A DNA stretch of 48,256 nucleotides from contig DLMZ01000034.1 of NCBI GenBank assembly GCA_002479415.1, positions 1 to 48,256 on the forward strand, in the 5' to 3' direction. Position numbers and translations under genes: made by a program. The stretch is from Firmicutes bacterium UBA7523. GTDB taxonomy: Bacteria; Bacillota; Dethiobacteria; Dethiobacterales; Dethiobacteraceae. The notes beneath the pieces are model-generated. The model saw nothing but the letters and a program-made list of their open reading frames with translations, did no database searches and was not told the origin of the DNA. Shown one piece after another: positions 35,593 through 44,039 of this stretch (position 1 is the first letter of the stretch; each line of letters starts with the position of its first letter).

Positions 35593-35642
35593 AAAAGCAG
35601 CCCCTTTGTTATCGGTTTTCTGCTTAATTCGTTTCCTGCCAT
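35589..35642 (-). CDS. Small upstream frame overlapping the uracil-DNA glycosylase start
   Basis: The ATG at 35642 has GGAAGGAG 4 nt upstream, better than any site of the glycosylase. It encodes 17 residues (MAGNELSRKPITKGLLF), and its TGA overlaps the TTG of the next gene by two bases. One extra T in the run at 35591-35596 would fuse it to the glycosylase. It may be a coupling leader or the true N-terminus. Confidence 0.45.
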   Translation of the reverse strand: MAGNELSRKPITKGLLF

Positions 35643-35729
35643 AAGTTCTCCTTCCTTTCACTTCTCAAGGAATATTTTGCACCGGCTTAGGTCAGGCTAA
35701 AGGCAAATAACTCCAGCAGGTGATAACAA

Positions 35730-36704
35730 TTGAACGTTTACCAAATGCCCTTACGCGAACTCCAATCGCTAAGTGAGTTGAAGCAGGTAGAAGCACGCCT
35801 AAGAGAATTTTGCCGTGGTGAAGACCGATGGACACCGATTTTTTCCAGTTCAGTTACCGATGGAGGCAAACGGCTTCGTCCTTCATTAGTAATATTGTGC
35901 GGTTCGTTTTTGCCGGCGCCAAAAGCGGAGCTTATTGATGTGGCCACATCAGTTGAATTAATACACGCCGCTTCTCTGGTGCATGATGATGTAGTTGACC
36001 GTTCTTCTAACAGACGCGGCAATCTTACTATTTCCGCTAGGTGGGGAGAACAACAAGCCGTTTTATACGGAGACTTTCTTTTCGCTCGTTCATTTTCACT
36101 GTTAACCGGACATGGGCATTCAGAAATATTAGGAGTACTTACTAAAGCCATCAGCTTGATGTGCGAAGGGGAAATTGAACAGTTTGCCCGCCGTTATGAC
36201 TGCAATGTTACAGAAGCCGAATATATGTCTTATATACATAAGAAAACTGCTTTTTTCTTATCTGCATGTTGTTTAGCAGGAGCCGAAGTATGTGGCTTGC
36301 CCCATGTTCATAAAAAAATGCTTGCGGCATTTGGCATGCAATTAGGATACGCTTTTCAAATCACCGATGACCTTTTGGATTATTGTGGCTTGCCTCACGA
36401 AACAGGCAAGCCTATTCTCCATGATTTAAGGGAGGGCTATCTAACCCTGCCCATAATTAAGCTGCTTCAGCAGCCTCAGCACAAAGGTCGCGTAACTGAA
36501 ATTATCTGCGCTAAGGATTTTAGTGAAGAAAATTTGGCATATATTCAAAACACCCTAAAGACAAGCGGTATTTTAGGGGAAATTCAGCTAAAAGCCCGGA
36601 CAGCCATTGCCCGGGCTAAACAAAATGTCAACAAGCTGCCGGCTAAACCGCAAAAAGTAATTCTTTCCCGCTTAGCCGACTATATCTGTCAAAGAAGCTT
36701 TTAA
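35730..36704 (+). CDS. Polyprenyl diphosphate synthase, long-chain type
   Basis: This 324-residue trans-prenyl synthase elongates allylic diphosphates with isopentenyl diphosphate. Visible motifs are GGKRLRP, the first Asp-rich motif in LVHDDVVD, and the second in FQITDDLLDY. Small residues upstream of the first motif (VELIHAAS) fit a long-chain (C30-C40) product, as in heptaprenyl diphosphate synthase. The start is TTG at 35730 with AGGTGA upstream. It converges on, and overlaps by 4 bp, a YtpB-type terpene synthase gene, suggesting it could supply C35 substrate. A role in menaquinone side-chain synthesis is equally possible. Confidence 0.88.
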   Translation: MNVYQMPLRELQSLSELKQVEARLREFCRGEDRWTPIFSSSVTDGGKRLRPSLVILCGSFLPAPKAELIDVATSVELIHAASLVHDDVVDRSSNRRGNLTISARWGEQQAVLYGDFLFARSFSLLTGHGHSEILGVLTKAISLMCEGEIEQFARRYDCNVTEAEYMSYIHKKTAFFLSACCLAGAEVCGLPHVHKKMLAAFGMQLGYAFQITDDLLDYCGLPHETGKPILHDLREGYLTLPIIKLLQQPQHKGRVTEIICAKDFSEENLAYIQNTLKTSGILGEIQLKARTAIARAKQNVNKLPAKPQKVILSRLADYICQRSF

Positions 36705-37765
36705 ATTACTCCTTGCCGTCTTAGGCGCAAACAAACCTTATGAAGCCATAAAGCCTCTCTGCCTCCTCGGCGCAGCAAACGCTGTGTTGTTTTTATTCTG
36801 TCTGGCTGCATTGCTTTTGCATCGGAGAGATATAAAGCAAGCAGCCCTTTAATCACAGTGCTGTGGAAAACAGGACGGGGCAGATTCTCCACCCTGGCTA
36901 AGGATTCCTCCAAAAATCTGACCAAGCCTTCTTCCAAGTCCTTGGGTGAAGAGTAGTACGCAACAAAGTTTAAATCGCCATGCTCCATATCTTCATCTAA
37001 GTCGATGAAATAATCCAGCAAAATGTGTATGCCGCATACCCAGGGGAAATAACAGTCCAGGAGCTGCTCCTTTTCCTCGTTAGAAACATTGCCCCCGGCG
37101 GCCATGGCAGCCAGCGCAAAAACAGCCAAGGTTGAACCAGATGCAGCTGCAAACTCCCACCAGGATATATCCGGGACGGAGCTTTGACGGCTAAACCAGC
37201 TAGTAAGCTTATGCTCTCTTTCGGTGTGATGCAGATGCTTATATACCTGCAGCTCACTGTATAAAGCAATCAGGCGTGAAATGTCATCTCTCACATCACG
37301 ATAGCCAGGCAAAAAGGTTATTACCCGCTGACTGGCTCTAACCAAACAGTCCAGATACCCGCCGTCTTCTCTATAAGGATAGCTCTTATACCAATCATCT
37401 GACGGGAATGACGCATCCACAGCCGATTTCATAGCGCCGTGAAGCGTAATAAAAGCTTGCTCGTCGGCATTGCCTGCACGGTCGCAGAGATTATCCAAGT
37501 AATCGCTGATTGTTTGCAAAGCGACAATAAATGTTATCATCCGATGGCCCTGTAAGGGCGCGTAAAGAGAGTAAACACTTCCACCCTGACAATGAAATCT
37601 TTTCGTGTCAATACTGGCTTTGGCCTGTCTATGCAATTCCGCATCTGGAATAGAAGCAGTCGCTTTTCGCCAAACATTTAATTCCTTTTCAACCATGGGC
37701 AGCACCCTGAATATATAGGGAAAGACAAGCGCTCTATCCCGTGTCCGCTCAATAATAGTTTGCAT
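36701..37765 (-). CDS. ytpB: YtpB-type C35 terpene synthase (DUF2600)
   Basis: This 354-residue DUF2600 protein belongs to the family of tetraprenyl-beta-curcumene synthase YtpB, a terpene synthase that ionises heptaprenyl diphosphate. Family segments are LQTISDYLDNLCDR, YPYREDGGYLDCLVRASQ and HILLDYFIDLDEDMEHGDLN; the Asp-rich DYLDNLCD and DYFIDLDED are candidate metal sites. In Bacillus such enzymes make sesquarterpenes found in spores. It overlaps the end of the convergent polyprenyl synthase gene by 4 bp. The start is ATG 37765 with AGGAGG. Confidence 0.88.
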   Translation of the reverse strand: MQTIIERTRDRALVFPYIFRVLPMVEKELNVWRKATASIPDAELHRQAKASIDTKRFHCQGGSVYSLYAPLQGHRMITFIVALQTISDYLDNLCDRAGNADEQAFITLHGAMKSAVDASFPSDDWYKSYPYREDGGYLDCLVRASQRVITFLPGYRDVRDDISRLIALYSELQVYKHLHHTEREHKLTSWFSRQSSVPDISWWEFAAASGSTLAVFALAAMAAGGNVSNEEKEQLLDCYFPWVCGIHILLDYFIDLDEDMEHGDLNFVAYYSSPKDLEEGLVRFLEESLARVENLPRPVFHSTVIKGLLALYLSDAKAMQPDRIKTTQRLLRRGGREALWLHKVCLRLRRQGVI

Positions 37766-37886
37766 TACACACCTCCTTTTGGGCTATTATTCCTCAAATT
37801 CCTTATACCTACTCTAGTTTAATTTACATCAAAAAAGGAATTTCGGCTTTGACACCGAACAATTGAATGCGGGGAGGTAAATATTT

Positions 37887-38561
37887 ATGACAAATATCGA
37901 CTTTGTTTTTACAGAAATATTACCCATTATCAAGAATAAGCCCCAAGATATGGCTGAATATACAAAAAAGCAAATGTCTCTTGTCAACGAATTACTCCAC
38001 GACATGCCGCAATATGCCTGTCCCAGCTTTTGCAGCAGCTGCTGCAGCGGCTCAATCCTTATGTCCTACGTGGAATATATAAATATTCTGCTGAGCATGA
38101 ACGAAACTGAGCTGGAGCACATCTTTTCTTCACAGCTCGGTGTTATGGAAGATGGCGGCAAGCTCCGCTGCCCCTTTATCCAAGAAGATAAAGATAAGGA
38201 GCATTGCGCCATTTATGAGGTGCGACCTTTAATCTGCCGGGTTTTCGGCACCTCCGCCTCTCCCTGCCAAGAAGAAATTAAGTTTCCGCAATTTCCTGAT
38301 GAGCTTTTTTATCATGCATACAATACGCTGTACTACATGACTGAAGACAGCTTTATAGGGTTGCCCCTTCCCGATGACTTAGTTCTTTACGAAGCACCTT
38401 TTGACATCTGGGCCATTGCCGACAGCGGTAAAACTGCAGAGCTTATAGATATCTTTAAACGGCACGGCAGTATGCGTTCAGTTTTATTTAATCTTAATGA
38501 TAACAGCTTTTTTACAATGAAAGAGGACGGAAAGCGTCAAATTATCAGCTGGAATAAATAA
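37887..38561 (+). CDS. CxxxCxxCC (YkgJ-type) cluster-binding family protein
   Basis: This 224-residue protein contains CPSFCSSCCSG near residue 48 and CPFIQEDKDKEHCAIYEVRP with a following CRVFG, the spaced Cys set of the YkgJ/CxxCxxCC family (putative Zn or Fe cluster). The biochemical role of the family is not settled. The C-terminal 100 residues are less conserved. The ATG has GGGGAGG 11 nt upstream. It is monocistronic, with a terminator right after the stop. Confidence 0.82.
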   Translation: MTNIDFVFTEILPIIKNKPQDMAEYTKKQMSLVNELLHDMPQYACPSFCSSCCSGSILMSYVEYINILLSMNETELEHIFSSQLGVMEDGGKLRCPFIQEDKDKEHCAIYEVRPLICRVFGTSASPCQEEIKFPQFPDELFYHAYNTLYYMTEDSFIGLPLPDDLVLYEAPFDIWAIADSGKTAELIDIFKRHGSMRSVLFNLNDNSFFTMKEDGKRQIISWNK

Positions 38562-38596
38562 CGAGGCAGGGTTTATCCCTTGCCTCGTTGCTTTTT
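38561..38596 (+). terminator. Rho-independent terminator of the CxxxCxxCC gene
   Basis: ACGAGGCAGGG pairs with CCCTTGCCTCGT (one bulge) around TTTAT. A TTTTT run follows at 38592-38596. It begins at the stop codon and may also serve the converging gene. Confidence 0.85.
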
Positions 38597-38600
38597 CAGT

Positions 38601-39119
38601 CTATCTGTATACGTTAGAAATTTTTAAGTGTTCCGCTTCCACTTCCGCCAGTGCTCTGAACACTTCCTGGACTCTTCTCTCCGGAGCGCGGTCTGCTACC
38701 TGCAAATAAAACTGGATAGCTCGTTGCTCGCGGGCATGAGCATCCGCAAGGTTTTCCGCATCGTTGTTTCCGGCACAATCACCCTCGGGCAGATCTTCCT
38801 CAGGAACACCTGCCATCTCCGCCAACAACTCAGCATGTTCCATTTCTTGCTTTTGCAGCCGCTTAAAAATTGCTTGAGTCACCTGTGTTTGCGCATTTTT
38901 TTGCGCACATTTATAAAATGCTGCATTCCCTACTTCCAATTGAATAGCGGCAAGACAGTCCTTCATGCTTTGCTCACACATTTCTACCTTTCCGTTTCTT
39001 ACCCATTCGGCAGCACCCACCATCCAGCGCCCGTGTGCTCCGCAAAACGGACATCGCTCCGGCGCCGATCCGCCAAGATAAGTTTCTCCGCAAATCTGAC
39101 AACGAAATGGATTCATCAT
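38601..39119 (-). CDS. Rubredoxin/ferritin-like (rubrerythrin-type) protein
   Basis: This 172-residue protein has an N-terminal rubredoxin-like site (Cys7-x2-Cys10, Cys23-x2-Cys26) and a C-terminal four-helix di-iron domain with Glu/His helices (KQEMEHAELLAEMAG, AEVEAEHLKI). The order is that of reverse rubrerythrins. These are peroxide reductases in anaerobes. I chose the ATG at 39119, 9 nt after GGAGG. It follows aconitase by about 20 bp on the same strand and is probably co-transcribed, which makes sense because aconitase clusters are oxidant-sensitive. Confidence 0.88.
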   Translation of the reverse strand: MMNPFRCQICGETYLGGSAPERCPFCGAHGRWMVGAAEWVRNGKVEMCEQSMKDCLAAIQLEVGNAAFYKCAQKNAQTQVTQAIFKRLQKQEMEHAELLAEMAGVPEEDLPEGDCAGNNDAENLADAHAREQRAIQFYLQVADRAPERRVQEVFRALAEVEAEHLKISNVYR

Positions 39120-39140
39120 ACTATGCATCCTCCTTTTTGA

Positions 39141-41078
39141 TTACTTTTTAACTGCTGCAAGCTTCTTAGTATGGTTCAATAAACCACCGTCAAGAATAAT
39201 AGCGATTTGCCGTGAAGAAAGGCTGTGATTTACTTTAATCGTTTTCCCTGAAGTACTATTCAAAACGGTAAGATCTTCTCCAATAAGCAAAGCATTACGA
39301 ACATCCTCAATTTCCAAGCAATCTCCCTGGCTAATCAGCTCATAATCTTCTTCATTTGTAAAAGTTAGCGGCAAGATACCGAAGTTTATCAGGTTGGCAC
39401 GGTGAATGCGGGCAAAAGACTTAACAAGAACTGCTTTGACGCCGAGATACATAGGAGCTAAAGCCGCATGCTCCCTGCTTGAGCCTTGACCGTAATTAAA
39501 GCCGCCTACCACCATGCCGCTGCCGGCCTTTTGAGCACGAGAAGCGAATGTGTCGTCAACAGCAGCAAAAACATATTCACTAATGGCAGGAATATTAGAG
39601 CGAAGCGGCAGCACCTTTGAGCCTGCCGGCATAATATGGTCGGTGGTGATATTGTCACTCACTTTTAGCAAAACCTCAGCCTTAAATGCATCGGTCAAGT
39701 CGGTATTTACCGGCAAAGGCTTAATGTTTGGCCCCCTGACAACCTCTACCTGGTCAGGGTCGGCTGCGGGAGCAATAATCATGCTGTCATCTATCAGGAA
39801 TTTTTCAGGCATTTCTACAGACTGGAATTGACCCAAGCTGCGCGGATCTACAAGCCTGCCCGCCAAAGCAGCGGCAGCAGCCACCTCGGGCCCGGCTAAA
39901 TACACGCCGGCATCAGCCGTTCCCGACCTGCCCGGGAAGTTTCGGTTAAAAGTTCTAACAGAAACCGCGCCAGAAGGAGGCGCTTGTCCCATGCCGATGC
40001 ACGGACCGCAGGTGGATTCCAAAATACGAGCACCGGCAGCAATTAAATCGGCCAAAGCCCCGTTTCTAGCCAGCATTTCAAACACCTGCTTTGACCCTGG
40101 AGAAATTACTAAGCTGGTATTTTTATGAACATGCTTCCCGCGTAAAATGCGAGCTACCTGCATTAAGTCTGTATATGAAGAGTTTGTGCAGCTGCCGATA
40201 GCCACTTGGTCTACGGCAATCTCGCCCACTTCACTTACCTTTTTCACAGCATCGGGACTATGCGGACATGCAACCATAGGCTCCAATTCGTTCAAATTAA
40301 TAATTATTTCTTCATCGTATTCGGCATCAGCATCAGGCAGTAATTCACTCCACTGCTCCTCCCGACCTTGAGCCGCTAAAAACTGGCGTGTAATATGGTC
40401 ACTGGGAAATACGGATGTGGTGGCACCAAGCTCAGCGCCCATGTTTGTAATGGTCGCCCTCTCAGGAACAGAAAGGCTCTCTACTCCCGGCCCGGCATAT
40501 TCAATTACTTTGCCCACACCGCCTTTTACGCTGAGAATACGCAGCACTTCCAGGATTACATCCTTGGCCGACACCCAGGGCTGAAGCTTTCCTTGCAGAT
40601 TTATCTTAACTACCTTGGGCATTGTCAGATGGAAGGGACCGCCGCCCATTGCCACAGCCACATCCAAACCGCCGGCACCGATTGCCAGCATGCCGATTCC
40701 ACCGCCGGTAGGAGTGTGGCTGTCAGAGCCAAGCAGCGTTTTACCGGGTACTCCAAAGCGCTCCAAGTGAACTTGGTGGCAAATGCCGTTGCCGGGACGG
40801 GAAAAATAAATACCATACTTGGATGCTACAGTTTGCAGAAAGCGGTGATCATCTGCATTTTCAAATCCTGTCTGCAGCGTGTTATGATCAATATAGGACA
40901 CTGACAGCTCGGTCTTAACCCGCGGTACTCCCATAGCCTCAAATTGCAGATAAGCCATGGTACCGGTGGCGTCCTGTGTCAGTGTCTGGTCAATTTTAAT
41001 AGCAATCTCGCTGCCGGCAATCATCTCTCCATCAAGCAAATGTGCCGCAATAATCTTCCTAGTTAAATTTTCTCCCAT
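39141..41078 (-). CDS. acnA: Aconitate hydratase
   Basis: This 645-residue aconitase converts citrate to isocitrate in the (possibly incomplete) TCA cycle. The 4Fe-4S ligands are visible in IGSCTNSSYTDL and TCGPCIGMGQAP. LLGSDSHTPTGGGIGMLAIG is the substrate-side motif, and the C-terminal swivel domain shows GGFNYGQGSSREHAAL. The length and sequence fit the shorter clostridial subgroup rather than the 890-residue AcnA. It has a strong promoter of its own and probably continues into the rubrerythrin-type gene. Confidence 0.93.
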   Translation of the reverse strand: MGENLTRKIIAAHLLDGEMIAGSEIAIKIDQTLTQDATGTMAYLQFEAMGVPRVKTELSVSYIDHNTLQTGFENADDHRFLQTVASKYGIYFSRPGNGICHQVHLERFGVPGKTLLGSDSHTPTGGGIGMLAIGAGGLDVAVAMGGGPFHLTMPKVVKINLQGKLQPWVSAKDVILEVLRILSVKGGVGKVIEYAGPGVESLSVPERATITNMGAELGATTSVFPSDHITRQFLAAQGREEQWSELLPDADAEYDEEIIINLNELEPMVACPHSPDAVKKVSEVGEIAVDQVAIGSCTNSSYTDLMQVARILRGKHVHKNTSLVISPGSKQVFEMLARNGALADLIAAGARILESTCGPCIGMGQAPPSGAVSVRTFNRNFPGRSGTADAGVYLAGPEVAAAAALAGRLVDPRSLGQFQSVEMPEKFLIDDSMIIAPAADPDQVEVVRGPNIKPLPVNTDLTDAFKAEVLLKVSDNITTDHIMPAGSKVLPLRSNIPAISEYVFAAVDDTFASRAQKAGSGMVVGGFNYGQGSSREHAALAPMYLGVKAVLVKSFARIHRANLINFGILPLTFTNEEDYELISQGDCLEIEDVRNALLIGEDLTVLNSTSGKTIKVNHSLSSRQIAIILDGGLLNHTKKLAAVKK

Positions 41079-41105
41079 AATTATATTCCCCCTGTCTGTT
41101 CTATA

Positions 41106-41134
41106 AATTTATCAAAAAGCATACTTTCTGTCAA
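41106..41134 (-). promoter_or_regulatory. Strong sigma-A promoter of aconitase
   Basis: On the - strand a perfect TTGACA (41129-41134), 17 bp, then TAAATT (41106-41111) preceded by TGA (extended -10). The start codon lies 28 bp downstream. Confidence 0.75.
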
Positions 41135-41223
41135 CGAAGCACCGGAAGGATTCTTTAGCTCACAAAGAGAAAACATATTAATGCTATTATTATTTTGAAT
41201 CAAATAAACAGGTGGTGAAGAAA

Positions 41224-42183
41224 ATGCCGGCAAATTTAACACCGCAGTATTATGCAGCTGAAGAAAAATATCGCAAAGCGGCAACTCCAGAGGATAAAAC
41301 TGAAGCGCTTCAGGAAATGCTGTCAGTAATGCCTAAACATAAAGGAACTGAAAAGCTACAAGCAGATTTAAAAAAACGACTATCTCAGTTACGGGAAGAA
41401 AGCCAAAAAAAGAAACAAAAAGGCGGGTATAATCCTTTTCATGTGGAAAAGCAAGGCGCAGGCCAAGTTGTGCTCGCAGGCTGTCCCAACACCGGCAAAT
41501 CATCACTTGTTTCCATACTGACAAGAGCTAAAGTAAAGGTTGCCGACTTTCCTTTTACTACCACGCTTCCTGCCACCGGAATGATTCCCTATGAAGATAT
41601 TCACATACAATTAGTTGATACTCCACCGTTTACCGAGGACATAGTTCCTCCCGGACTAACCGGAACATTTCGCAACGCAGATGCGCTGTTGATTATTATC
41701 GACCTTAGCACCGGAGAGTGCCTGGCCCAACTGGAAACAACCATGTCACTGCTGGAGGAACGAAGCGTTATTGATCCGACCAGAGAAAACCCGGTTGCTG
41801 TTCCTTACATAGTCTTGGGAACAAAAAATGATTTGCCGGAAGCAGCGGGAAACTTAAGTGTTATTGAAGAGCTATACCCAGAAACCGTTATTCTTCCCGT
41901 ATCTGTGAACGGTCATAACCTTGAGTCATTAAAGGTAAAGATATTCGATATATTAAATGTAATACGTATTTACGGAAAATCTCCTGGCAAAAAAGCTCAA
42001 ATGGATAATCCTTTTATTCTCAAAAAAGGCTCCACCGTAATTGATTTAGCCTATACCGTCCACCGAGATTTTCCTCAAAAGCTAAAAAGCGCATTAGTAT
42101 GGGGCTCCGCCCGATTTGACGGCCAAGCAGTGCCACGAGACTATATTCTGCACGATAAAGATATTGTGGAGTTAGTAATATAA
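41224..42183 (+). CDS. TGS-domain GTPase (OBG/DRG-like)
   Basis: The protein has about 319 residues. A helical, charged N-terminus (about 1-70) precedes the G domain with P-loop AGCPNTGKSS, switch region ADFPFTTTLPATG, DTPPF (G3) and TKND (G4). A C-terminal TGS domain follows (GSTVIDLAYTVHRDFPQKL, ending HDKDIVELVI). This is the DRG/Obg-related layout of ribosome- or RNA-linked GTPases of archaea, eukaryotes and some Bacteria. The start is ATG 41224 after AGGTGG. It is followed 38 bp later by a kinase gene that also starts with a TGS-like domain. Confidence 0.85.
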   Translation: MPANLTPQYYAAEEKYRKAATPEDKTEALQEMLSVMPKHKGTEKLQADLKKRLSQLREESQKKKQKGGYNPFHVEKQGAGQVVLAGCPNTGKSSLVSILTRAKVKVADFPFTTTLPATGMIPYEDIHIQLVDTPPFTEDIVPPGLTGTFRNADALLIIIDLSTGECLAQLETTMSLLEERSVIDPTRENPVAVPYIVLGTKNDLPEAAGNLSVIEELYPETVILPVSVNGHNLESLKVKIFDILNVIRIYGKSPGKKAQMDNPFILKKGSTVIDLAYTVHRDFPQKLKSALVWGSARFDGQAVPRDYILHDKDIVELVI

Positions 42184-42221
42184 ATTCATTATTACGAGAA
42201 TTAAAGAAACGAGGGATATTT

Positions 42222-43901
42222 TTGAATGCAAATAATGAAATAGCAGCGATTGATATTATGCTGCCGGATAATAAAATAAAAACTGTGGCAGGAAACCGCA
42301 GCCTTTTTGAAATCAGTAAAGAGGTAGAAAACCACTATCCTTCTGCCATTGTAGCCGCTCTGGCAAGCGACACGCTGCTTGATTTAACTTATGAGGCTAA
42401 CGAGCCAATGAAAATTTCTTTTTTAGATATAACAACGAAAGAAGGCGCAAGAATATATCAGCGCAGCCTTACTTTCCTTTTTATTTATGCAGTCCGTGAA
42501 TTATTTCCGGAAGCGCAGACTAAAGTAGAACATTCGATGAGCAAAGGGCTTTACTGTGAAATTGTTAAAAGCCCCGAGCTGAGTGAATTAGATGTGTCAC
42601 GCATAGAAAACAAAATGCGGGAATTAGTTAAAAAAGACATAACAATAAGAAAAAGAAAAGCTCCCGTTAAAGAAGCGATTGAAATTTTTAAAAGAGACGG
42701 CTTTGACGACAAAGCCCAGCTTTACAAATATTGGAGCAAAGATTATCTTACTCTTTACTCATTGGGTAATTATGAAAACTCTTTACACGGATATATCGTC
42801 CCTAAAACTGGACTAATGCAAATGTTTTCACTGCGATTCTATCAACCCGGCTTAATTATCCGCTTCCCAGACGAAAAAAACCCCTTTGCCATCCCTCACT
42901 TTATCCCGCAGAAAAAGCTGTTTGATGTTTTTCGCGAAACGGAGCAGTGGTGTAAAATTCTGGATTTTGAAACTGTGGGCGCCATGAATGAACTAGCCAG
43001 TAAGAAAGAGGGGTCTAATGTAGTATGGGTTAATGAAGCTTTGCACGAGAAGAAAATTGCACAAATTGCCGACATGATTACATCAAGAAAAGATGAGCTT
43101 CGTATCATTCTAATCGCTGGGCCCTCTTCTTCTGGGAAAACAACGTTTGCCCAAAGACTGGGCATTCAGTTACGAGTCAACGGACTGCATTATCTTCCAA
43201 TATCTTTGGACGATTACTTTGTAGACAGAGAAAACACCCCGGTTGACGAAACCAATACGCCAGACTTTGAGCATATCGAAGCTATTGATCTGGAGCTTTT
43301 TAACGATCATTTAACACAATTAATTAATGGGAAAGCTGTGTCCATTCCCACTTTTAACTTCATCACAGGAGTTCGTGAGAATAACGGTGAAAAAATACAG
43401 CTGAAAGATAACCAAGTTCTAATTATTGAGGGCATTCATGGCCTCAATGAGCGGCTAACTCAATCAATTCCCCGGCATTGTAAGTTTAAGGTTTATGTAT
43501 CTGCGCTAACCGCATTGAACATTGATACCCACACACGAATCCACACTACCGATACAAGGCTAATCAGGCGCATTGTCCGTGACAACCAGTTCAGGGGAAT
43601 TGACGCCCTGTCTACCATCCGACGCTGGCCTTCGGTGCGTCGGGGTGAGGAGCAAAATATCTTTTCGCTTCAGGAGGAAGCAGATATAATGTTTAACTCC
43701 GCACTGGTATATGAATTAGCCGTTTTAAAACAGTATGCCGAACCCTTGCTGAAAAAAATCCCAAAAACAGAACCGGAATATATTGATGCAAAACGCTTGC
43801 TTACCTTCCTATCATGTTTCGTACCGCTTAACTCCGGTGATGTGCCGTCTAACTCTATCTTGCGGGAATTTATCGGAGAATCCTGCCTTTTTAAATCTTA
43901 A
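42222..43901 (+). CDS. Uridine kinase-like protein with N-terminal TGS/ThrRS-like domain
   Basis: The protein has 559 residues. The N-terminal 230 residues resemble the TGS and editing-type domain of threonyl-tRNA synthetase (MLPDNKIKTVAG, then EARIYQRSLTFLF-like stretch). The C-terminal half is a uridine kinase/PRK fold with P-loop IAGPSSSGKTTFAQRL, LDDYFVDRENTP and DTRLIRRIVRDN. Members of this fusion family are annotated as uridine/cytidine kinases, but the N-terminal domain suggests a nucleotide or tRNA-linked role. The start is TTG 42222 after GAGGG. Likely an operon with the TGS GTPase. Confidence 0.85.
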   Translation: MNANNEIAAIDIMLPDNKIKTVAGNRSLFEISKEVENHYPSAIVAALASDTLLDLTYEANEPMKISFLDITTKEGARIYQRSLTFLFIYAVRELFPEAQTKVEHSMSKGLYCEIVKSPELSELDVSRIENKMRELVKKDITIRKRKAPVKEAIEIFKRDGFDDKAQLYKYWSKDYLTLYSLGNYENSLHGYIVPKTGLMQMFSLRFYQPGLIIRFPDEKNPFAIPHFIPQKKLFDVFRETEQWCKILDFETVGAMNELASKKEGSNVVWVNEALHEKKIAQIADMITSRKDELRIILIAGPSSSGKTTFAQRLGIQLRVNGLHYLPISLDDYFVDRENTPVDETNTPDFEHIEAIDLELFNDHLTQLINGKAVSIPTFNFITGVRENNGEKIQLKDNQVLIIEGIHGLNERLTQSIPRHCKFKVYVSALTALNIDTHTRIHTTDTRLIRRIVRDNQFRGIDALSTIRRWPSVRRGEEQNIFSLQEEADIMFNSALVYELAVLKQYAEPLLKKIPKTEPEYIDAKRLLTFLSCFVPLNSGDVPSNSILREFIGESCLFKS

Positions 43902-43919
43902 TCCATAGATAATTCCTTT

Positions 43920-43964
43920 ATTTAGGCCGTTAAAAAAGCTGCAGCTTTTTGAAACGGCCTAAAT
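43920..43964 (+). terminator. Terminator of the uridine kinase-like gene
   Basis: A near-perfect stem of about 22 bp (ATTTAGGCCGTT with AACGGCCTAAAT outside, AAAAAGCTG with CAGCTTTTT inside, small internal mismatch) follows the gene by 20 bp and precedes the clpB promoter. Confidence 0.7.
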
Positions 43965-43972
43965 ATCTTTAA

Positions 43973-44001
43973 TTGACACAAGCGTAAATAGTATCTAAAA
44001 T
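43973..44001 (+). promoter_or_regulatory. Sigma-A promoter of clpB
   Basis: A perfect TTGACA (43973-43978), 17 bp and TAAAAT (43996-44001). I looked for heat-shock operators and saw neither a CIRCE palindrome nor CtsR direct repeats between here and the ATG. Confidence 0.75.
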
Positions 44002-44039
44002 TATTACTAAGAGGTTAATATTTCTAAGGGAGTGATAGC

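Noticed and set aside
37790..37815. AATTCCTTATA near 37.8 kb, an 11-base match to the CRISPR repeat
   Set aside because: It lacks the handle end and lies in an AT-rich promoter region far from the cas genes; most likely chance.
43965..44039. CIRCE or CtsR heat-shock operator upstream of clpB
   Set aside because: Expected for clpB, but neither the TTAGCACTC palindrome nor GGTCAAA repeats are present; only a plain sigma-A promoter is seen.
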